Made by a program: the position numbers and the translations under genes. A model generated the notes under the pieces. The model was given only the letters and a program-made list of their open reading frames with translations, searched no databases and was not told the origin of the DNA. A stretch of 64,000 nucleotides of DNA from Rhynchopus sp. YZ270_cl-10 (lineage: Eukaryota; Euglenozoa; Diplonemea; Diplonemida; Diplonemidae). Of the stretch, positions 58,858 through 64,000 are shown one piece after another. The stretch covers positions 1,240,001 to 1,304,000 of the forward strand of contig OZ037857.1 in assembly GCA_964035575.1 (NCBI GenBank), given 5' to 3'. The first letter of the stretch is position 1; each line of letters begins with the position of its first letter.

Positions 58858-61691
58858 ATGTCCTTCGCAGCAAGATGGGTGGCCGTGCTGCTCTGTCTGT
58901 CCACGCTGCACACTGGGTGCGAGGCGTCGGGGCTGTTGCTTCTCTCTGCAAAAAAGGTACTGCATATAAATTCCCCCCCTGTTAAACCATTTTTTTCATC
59001 CCCCTATTTAAGATTTAAAATGCACATTCTTCGGGTTTTTGAGATGCCAAAGAAGCTAGGCCTCTAAGGCCGAGGAATACCATTGCATTTTTTTTGTTCA
59101 TGTACCAAGGTACACTGTCACGAGAGGGCTTTGCATACTCGTTGTTAGATAGGTACTGTGAGAGGGTTGTTGTATTTCAAGTTAAGTTTTTTTTTAACAC
59201 TGTCGCAAGAGGGCTTTGCATGCTTCAGCGTTTTTATTTTGTAGTGCCGTCCAATAATGCGTTCATATGACCATACAAAATACCAACACAGGCGACGGTA
59301 ACGGGATACATAAACGGGATGCGTTGCAAATCGGGTGCCGCAGATTTGGTATACTCGAGTAGCATAGAAGACGCGCTTGCAGGGTCTAGTGCAGCAATGC
59401 AAATGTATGTGGGGTGGGTGCACAAGATGTTTGTTGTTCACTTCAAACCATAACACATCACAGGAAATTGGTGTCGACACAATCGCCCACAGTGACCGGC
59501 GCTGCGATGGGCGAGCTGCTGATTGAAGTGAAGGAGACCTTCCCGGACACGGCGGACACTGGGGTGGACAAGATGCTTGTAGCGTTGGACACGGCGTATA
59601 AGTGTTCGAGCAACTACGACTTTACCACAGGGGCTATTAGCCAGTCGCTGGCCGTTGCGCAGGAGCTTTGCACAACGGGTTATGCAAGCATGATGTGGGA
59701 GTCTGCCACTGAGTACGCCTGCGGCGCTGTAAAAACCATGATGATGACCTGGATCCTCGTGTGCTGGTTCAACATTGATGTTGTGCAGACGGATGCACTC
59801 CGCGTGCAAAACCTTGGTGACGGTGCGGTGTCTGCATGCAAGACACCAGCACCTGACACCCCCGCACCACCAACGGGTACACCAATGACAAAGACAGCCG
59901 TGCCCACAGGAGTACCGGGAGAAACAACCACGGCGCCAACGGACGCACCCAAAACGGCTATTCCGACCACCGCAATCCCAGCAACGATGGCGCCCAAGAC
60001 CACTGCGCCAGCTACACATGCACCGCCAACAGTGGCGCCACCTACAGCAGCACCAACAATAGCACCAACAGCAGCACCCACAGCAGCACCTACGGCGGTA
60101 CCTACAATCGCGCCAACGCACCCGCCCATGACGGATGCGCCACTGACACATGCGCCTCCTACAATCGTCCCGACAGCTGTTCCCACAACAGTTCCCACAG
60201 CTGTTCCAACAGCCATTCCCACAATGGTGCCGGCACCGCCCCCCACTCCACAGCCGACCATGCCGATACATACAGCGGTGCCGACCATGGTGCCAGGAAC
60301 GTTACCCCCTACGTTAGCCCCGACAGCGATACCTGCAACAGGTGCACCTCTCACGGCAGTGCCGGTGACAGCGGCACCTGTGACGGCAGTGCCAGCGACG
60401 CCAGAAACAACAGTGCCTGTGACAGCAGCTCCGACAACAATGCCAGCGACGGCCATGCCACCGACTGTACACGAAACAAGAGTACCTGTGATAGCAGTGC
60501 CGGTTACAAAGGTGCCTATGACACCTATGACACCAGTGCCGGCAGTGCCGGTGACAGCGATGCCGATGACGGCGATGCCAGTACCGATGACAAAAGTTCC
60601 CATGACAGTGCCAGTGACGACGGTGCCTGTGCCGGTAGTGCCAGTGACGACAACGCCAGCAACAGTACCGGTGACAACAGTACCCCTGCCGCACACTGAT
60701 GCCCCAGCGTCGGCAGCACCCCAGCACCCCACAGCGCCCATGACGACGGGCGCGCCTGACACAGTCTCGCCAGGCAGCGTCGCCTTAGGCAACCCACGCT
60801 TCCTCATGGTCCCGTACGCATGGGTGTCCCTTGGGCTTAAAGTGCGCAACATCCAGTGGCCGGCGAACTACCTCGAGCTTGACATCTTGATCGCAAGAAT
60901 CACGAACACGCTGACCCTCTGCTTCAAGAACACACAGACACCACCGGTTCCCATCAAAATCACCTTGATCTGCCCGCTCAACACCGAAGGACTTAAGGTA
61001 TTTCCTCCCCCCCACTCCCCTATCATTTTCCCACACCTCCACCCCACAGCCCGTCGGTGCGGACGCACGCCGTGTGTGTCAATACCCTACCCGGTCGTTG
61101 CTGGCGTCACGCTCTGCTGATGTTCTTGGCGGTGCGGGGGAGGGCATCTTCATTGAGATTGTTCTGCGCGACACGGACCCTGCCGCCGTCGTCCGCGAAC
61201 AGAACACTGTCATGTCTGCCGTCAACACCGCTGCTGCAGGCGGGGCACCTCTCTACGACCCAGGCCCCAACAGCGAATATATTGCCTTGGAACCACGACC
61301 CTACGGGGATGGGTCCTACATCTCCAAGATACAGGGCGGGCCCTCCTCCACTGAGTGGCAAGCGGAACGTGCAGAGGACTGGGTAGGCCCAGAGGGCGAG
61401 CCTGACACAGACGCTGTACTGCCATGGTGGACGTGGGTTGCTGTGTCTGCAGTGGGCACCTTCGCGCTGGCAGGTGTCGTCTCTCTTCTTGCAATCAAAC
61501 GCCCCAAGCAGGACGGCAAAGGCGCGGTCACCGTCTCAGACTTCTACCGTACCATGCCCGCAAGCTACCAAGCACCCATCCCAGAGGAGCACTACTGCAT
61601 CGACAACGACGTCGCCTCGTCTGTTGAGCTAGACTCAAATCGTGACTCCTTCTCTGGCCTAGGCTTTGTGCATCCAGTTGGGCGCATATAA
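58858..61691 (+). CDS. Mucin-like Thr/Pro-rich type I membrane protein (4 exons)
   Basis: 795 aa from exons 58858-58956, 59292-59404, 59464-60997 and 61050-61691; phases agree (0, 2, 0) and the splice-joined frame is open throughout. Donors are GTACTG, GTATGT and GTATTT. N-terminal signal peptide (WVAVLLCLSTLHTGCEAS). A Cys-containing N-domain follows to about residue 200. A Thr/Pro/Ala-rich stalk at about 200-503 is built from T-x-x-P steps (PTAAPTIAPTAAPTAAPTAV), expected to be heavily O-glycosylated. A second folded domain precedes one transmembrane helix at about 706-730 (WVAVSAVGTFALAGVVSLLA). The cytoplasmic tail of about 65 residues has several Tyr. Probably a surface-coat or adhesion protein. 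Exon 2 falls among A-type repeats. Confidence 0.82.
59097..59140 (+). repeat. Dispersed short motif, A type
   Basis: CATGTACCAAGGTACACTGT, then CACGAGAGGGCTTTGCATAC. First of three A copies in a row inside intron 1 of the mucin-like gene. Confidence 0.6.
59150..59195 (+). repeat. Dispersed short motif, A type
   Basis: TAGGTACTGTGAGAGGGTTG, then TTGTATTTCAAGTTAAGTTT and a T run. Confidence 0.55.
59196..59235 (+). repeat. Dispersed short motif, A type
   Basis: AACACTGTCGCAAGAGGGCT, then TTGCATGCTTCAGCG. Third consecutive copy, which makes a tandem cluster. Confidence 0.55.
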
Positions 61692-62319
61692 AAAAAAGCA
61701 ATATGGGGGTGGGGCTTTTGTGTTCTTTATTTTCTCGATCTCAGACGCGCTTTTTTTCCGAGATTTAAGAGGCAAGGCAGGGGTTAAAACCCCCGATTTT
61801 GCAAGATTTCTTAGAGAAAATATGTTGTGTATATTAGCACAAAAAATCTCTCGAAATAGGAAAAAAAATACAAAAAATAATTGAATCGAACGAGACCTGC
61901 GTGTGACAGGTTGCTTTTGTCAAAGCGAAAAGAAAAAAAAAAATGTTCTTTCCTCCGGAAGAAGACCATGCAACCATGGTAACTACGCTAATTGGGGTTG
62001 GGCGGGGTGTGTTTCTGGTCTCAAACTGAACGGTTCTGAAAAGACAAGCGTGTGCAAACCAGTTTATTAATAGTATTATTTGGGCAAGTCGCACCCATGG
62101 AATAATTCCAGGGGAGACGGCGGTGTTCATGTTACAGCAAACAATCGGTTTTTTGGTTCAACAAATAATCGTAAAATGCCTTTGGATCTTACAAGGATGC
62201 ATTTGTGCAGAGAAACCAGTTGCCGGTGGGCAGGGGGCAAATATAAAAAAAATAATGAAAGAGGAGGGCTTTTGGAGTAGCTCCAGAAAAAATGACCAAG
62301 GTATCGTTGATGCTTTTTT

Positions 62320-62372
62320 TTAGGTACACTGTCATGAGAGGGCTTTGTATTTCAAATCAACTTTTTTTTTTC
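62320..62372 (+). repeat. Dispersed short motif, A type
   Basis: AGGTACACTGTCATGAGAGG, then GCTTTGTATTTCAAATCAAC and a T run. Almost the same as 23301-23345. Confidence 0.65.
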
Positions 62373-62704
62373 TCCCCCCCGGCTCACTTTGCCTGCTGTC
62401 TTTGTGTTGTCTCCAATCTCTCGAGAAAAAAAAACAAGAATCGGGTTTTTCTTTCCAAACCTTTCTTTTGGTGTTATGAGTTTTGTATCGTATCCATGTT
62501 CCAAGCATTGTTTTCTTTGCCCAAGATTGTGTACGTCTTTCAAGGTTTTATTTTATTTTTCGTATTCTCTTCAGGTCAGTTACTTTATTCTCTTTGTCTG
62601 AACCAATATGGTACTGTTTGTGGTTTTTTTTTTTCCTCCAAGTAAGAGGGGGTCTTTTTCTGATGTGAGCGGCACATCATTCATCTTTCACTGGGGTGGT
62701 CGAA

Positions 62705-62826
62705 TAGTGGTGGCAGTATTGTGATGGGATCCCATTGGAATACGCAAAATACAGCGTGTATTGTGATGTATTTTTGATGTATTTTGCGTATTCCAATGGG
62801 CTCCCATCACAATACTGCCACCATTG
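62705..62826. mobile_element. 122-bp hAT-type foldback MITE
   Basis: Two arms of about 48 bp (TAGTGGTGGCAGTATTGTGA... at the left) are almost perfect inverted repeats around a spacer of about 25 bp. An 8-bp direct duplication TGGTCGAA lies at 62697-62704 and 62827-62834. The termini TAGTG and CAATG both fit the hAT end rule YARNG. No coding. Confidence 0.88.
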
Positions 62827-62964
62827 TGGTCGAAGGTTGCATAGTGCTTTGTATAGGCTTTGTAAAAACTGGACCCTCGACCACGTTTTTTATTATTTTT
62901 CTCTCAAACGCTTTTCTGTTCTCATTGAATTGAAAGCCACAGCGAATCTCTTAACATTCTTTAT

Positions 62965-63020
62965 GATGGGTGTGCACGAGAGGCACATTCATCTTTTCAA
63001 GTTTTCATTCCTTTTTTTAT
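62965..63020 (+). repeat. Dispersed short motif, C type (best copy)
   Basis: GGGTGTGCACGAGAGGCACA, then TTCATCTTTTCAAGTTTTCA; GTGTGC and GCACA(T) flank the ACGAGAG loop. Confidence 0.6.
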
Positions 63021-63036
63021 TTTATTTTTTTTGTTC

Positions 63037-63085
63037 AAAGTGACGGAGCACCGAGGCTTGGGTACGTGGTCATCCTGAGATGCCA
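63037..63085 (+). repeat. Dispersed short motif, B type (diverged)
   Basis: AAAGTGACGGAGCACCGAGG, then CTTGGGTACGTGGTCATCCT. Confidence 0.45.
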
Positions 63086-63220
63086 TACTACAAAAATGAT
63101 TTCTTTGTGTTCCTCTTCCTCCCACCAAAAAAAAAAAAACACAGACAGACACAGGCTTTGCGCTAACTTCTGTCCTTTGTCCCGGGATTTTTGGATATTT
63201 TTGTGGTGCGTTTTTTTTTT

Positions 63221-63417
63221 GCAAACCGGGGTTTCCTTAAGAAAACCAGAGAATCTCATATATCATAGTAAGGGTACTTTAGAGTGTTTTCACACACACA
63301 TGTGACCCCACCGTGGAGAGCAATCGGCTCGCGCGATCAAAAGAAAGCAGAGAAGAGGGAAAAGAAAAAAAAGAAAAAAGGTGGGTACCGTGCGCCTGCG
63401 GCGCTACCTGTTCCTAC
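63221..63417 (+). repeat. Direct repeat, period about 610 bp, copy 1
   Basis: From GGGGTTTCCTTAAGAAAACC through TGTGACCCCACCGTGGAGAG to GGTACCGTGCGCCTGCGG. Copy 2 runs from 63831 past the window end. The last about 35 bases also match 1332-1366 inside the hAT-type element. Confidence 0.85.
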
Positions 63418-63830
63418 CCTCCTTTATGTTTAAACATGATGTACTTATGTACAGTTCATTTTATTTTGAGTACGACTCCACATCCCCCCTGAGGATGATC
63501 CCCCCTCCCTCACGGATAAAGATTGATTAGGACGCCATGGGGCACACCACCTCCGAGGCCATATCCGTCCTAGGTTTTCTCACTCTTCTCTGTGGTCACT
63601 GAAACCCCACCGCCATCACTACGTTACCGATAGCTTCTTCAGTACGTTGGGTTTTCAGACCTGAAAATAACTCTTGTTTACGAGTATGGGCTCATGTTTT
63701 GTCAAATTTTAAGTCGTTGCATTTTTGTCCATTTTTCCGTACATCCCCCACCACAATCCGGGATTGGTTCGGAAATGCAACGAAACGACCTTTTGGCGGG
63801 AAAAAGCCACAGGAAATTTACGCACTTTTT

Positions 63831-64000
63831 ACAAACAGGGGTTTCCTTACTAAAACCAGAGGAATCTCATCGTTCAGAGTAAGAGTACTTTAGAGTGTTT
63901 TTGCACACACATGTGACCCCACCGTGGAGAGCAATCGGCTCGTGCAACCAAAAGAAAGCAGAAAAAAGGGAAAAATAAAAAGACAAAAGTTGGGTACCGT
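63831..64000 (+). repeat. Direct repeat, period about 610 bp, copy 2 (cut by window edge)
   Basis: ACAAACAGGGGTTTCCTTAC through TGTGACCCCACCGTGGAGAG to TTGGGTACCGT at the last base. About 90% identical by eye to copy 1. This may be the start of a longer satellite or a larger element. Confidence 0.85.

Larger units (their letters stand above)
61692..64000. other. Repeat-rich right end of the window
   Basis: No supported gene in 2.3 kb. Contains A-, B- and C-type motifs, a hAT-type foldback element and a direct repeat of period about 610 that continues past the window edge. Confidence 0.6.

Noticed and set aside
59680-60852. 390-aa Gly/Val-rich antisense frame over the mucin-like stalk
   Set aside because: It is the complement of Thr/Pro codons, so its low-complexity GTAVTGT pattern is a shadow.
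1-64000. Retroelement, CRISPR array or bacterial operon signals
   Set aside because: I see no reverse transcriptase, integrase, LTR pair or regular spacer-repeat array, and no Shine-Dalgarno-led gene strings. The introns show that the DNA is eukaryotic nuclear.

Overview
This is a nuclear fragment of a eukaryote, most likely a free-living or parasitic protist. Introns are spliceosomal, with GTATGT-like donors and AG acceptors, and they can be placed by domain continuity: the FYVE gene has 3, TRAPPC13 has 2, three surface-protein genes have 1 each and the mucin-like gene has 3. Spacers are long and rich in T, A and C homopolymers. Every well-supported gene lies on the + strand. That pattern, together with AG acceptors a few bases before several ATGs, recalls the one-direction gene clusters and trans-splicing of Euglenozoa. 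The lineage is an inference and is not proven here.

Layout. 1-2104: minisatellite and a non-autonomous hAT element. 2105-19739: dispersed single-copy genes: a PH-like/FYVE protein, an unknown 871-aa protein, TRAPPC13, a PUB-RING E3 ligase, a possible small minus-strand gene, a DUF4116-repeat protein, a PARP-like/B-box/coiled-coil protein and the mitochondrial phosphatidylglycerophosphate synthase PGS1. 21125-25345: two paralogous type I membrane proteins. 27904-28674: a U-box/coiled-coil/membrane protein. 28746-55560: four tandem copies of a 6,714-bp unit, each carrying one 1515-aa gene. 55798-56852: a third surface paralog. 58858-61691: a Thr/Pro-rich mucin-like membrane protein. 61692-64000: repeats.

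The centrepiece is the tandem gene. It reads as U-box/RING-like, then VWA, then about a dozen ankyrin repeats, then an arginine-type ADP-ribosyltransferase (ART) domain. One chain therefore joins a ubiquitin-ligase-type module to an ADP-ribosylating module. The copies are identical in protein, and the spacers of copies 1-3 have no difference that I can see. The theme recurs nearby: a PARP-like fold (of the plant RCD1/SRO sort, apparently without catalytic residues) sits in front of a B-box and coiled coil, a PUB-RING protein lies upstream, and a chimeric relative carries the same U-box on a membrane anchor.

Spacers and introns hold several small TIR elements whose ends and target-site duplications can be read directly: two hAT-type (8-bp TSD), two related elements with a 5-bp TSD (one with an empty-site paralog in this same window), one more 5-bp TSD element, and three TA-flanked elements. 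A second class of about 40-90-bp repeats, a small hairpin followed by a conserved TTCATCTT/AACTTTT-like tail, recurs more than 25 times, always in the direction of the genes. It may be a 3'-end or RNA-processing signal.
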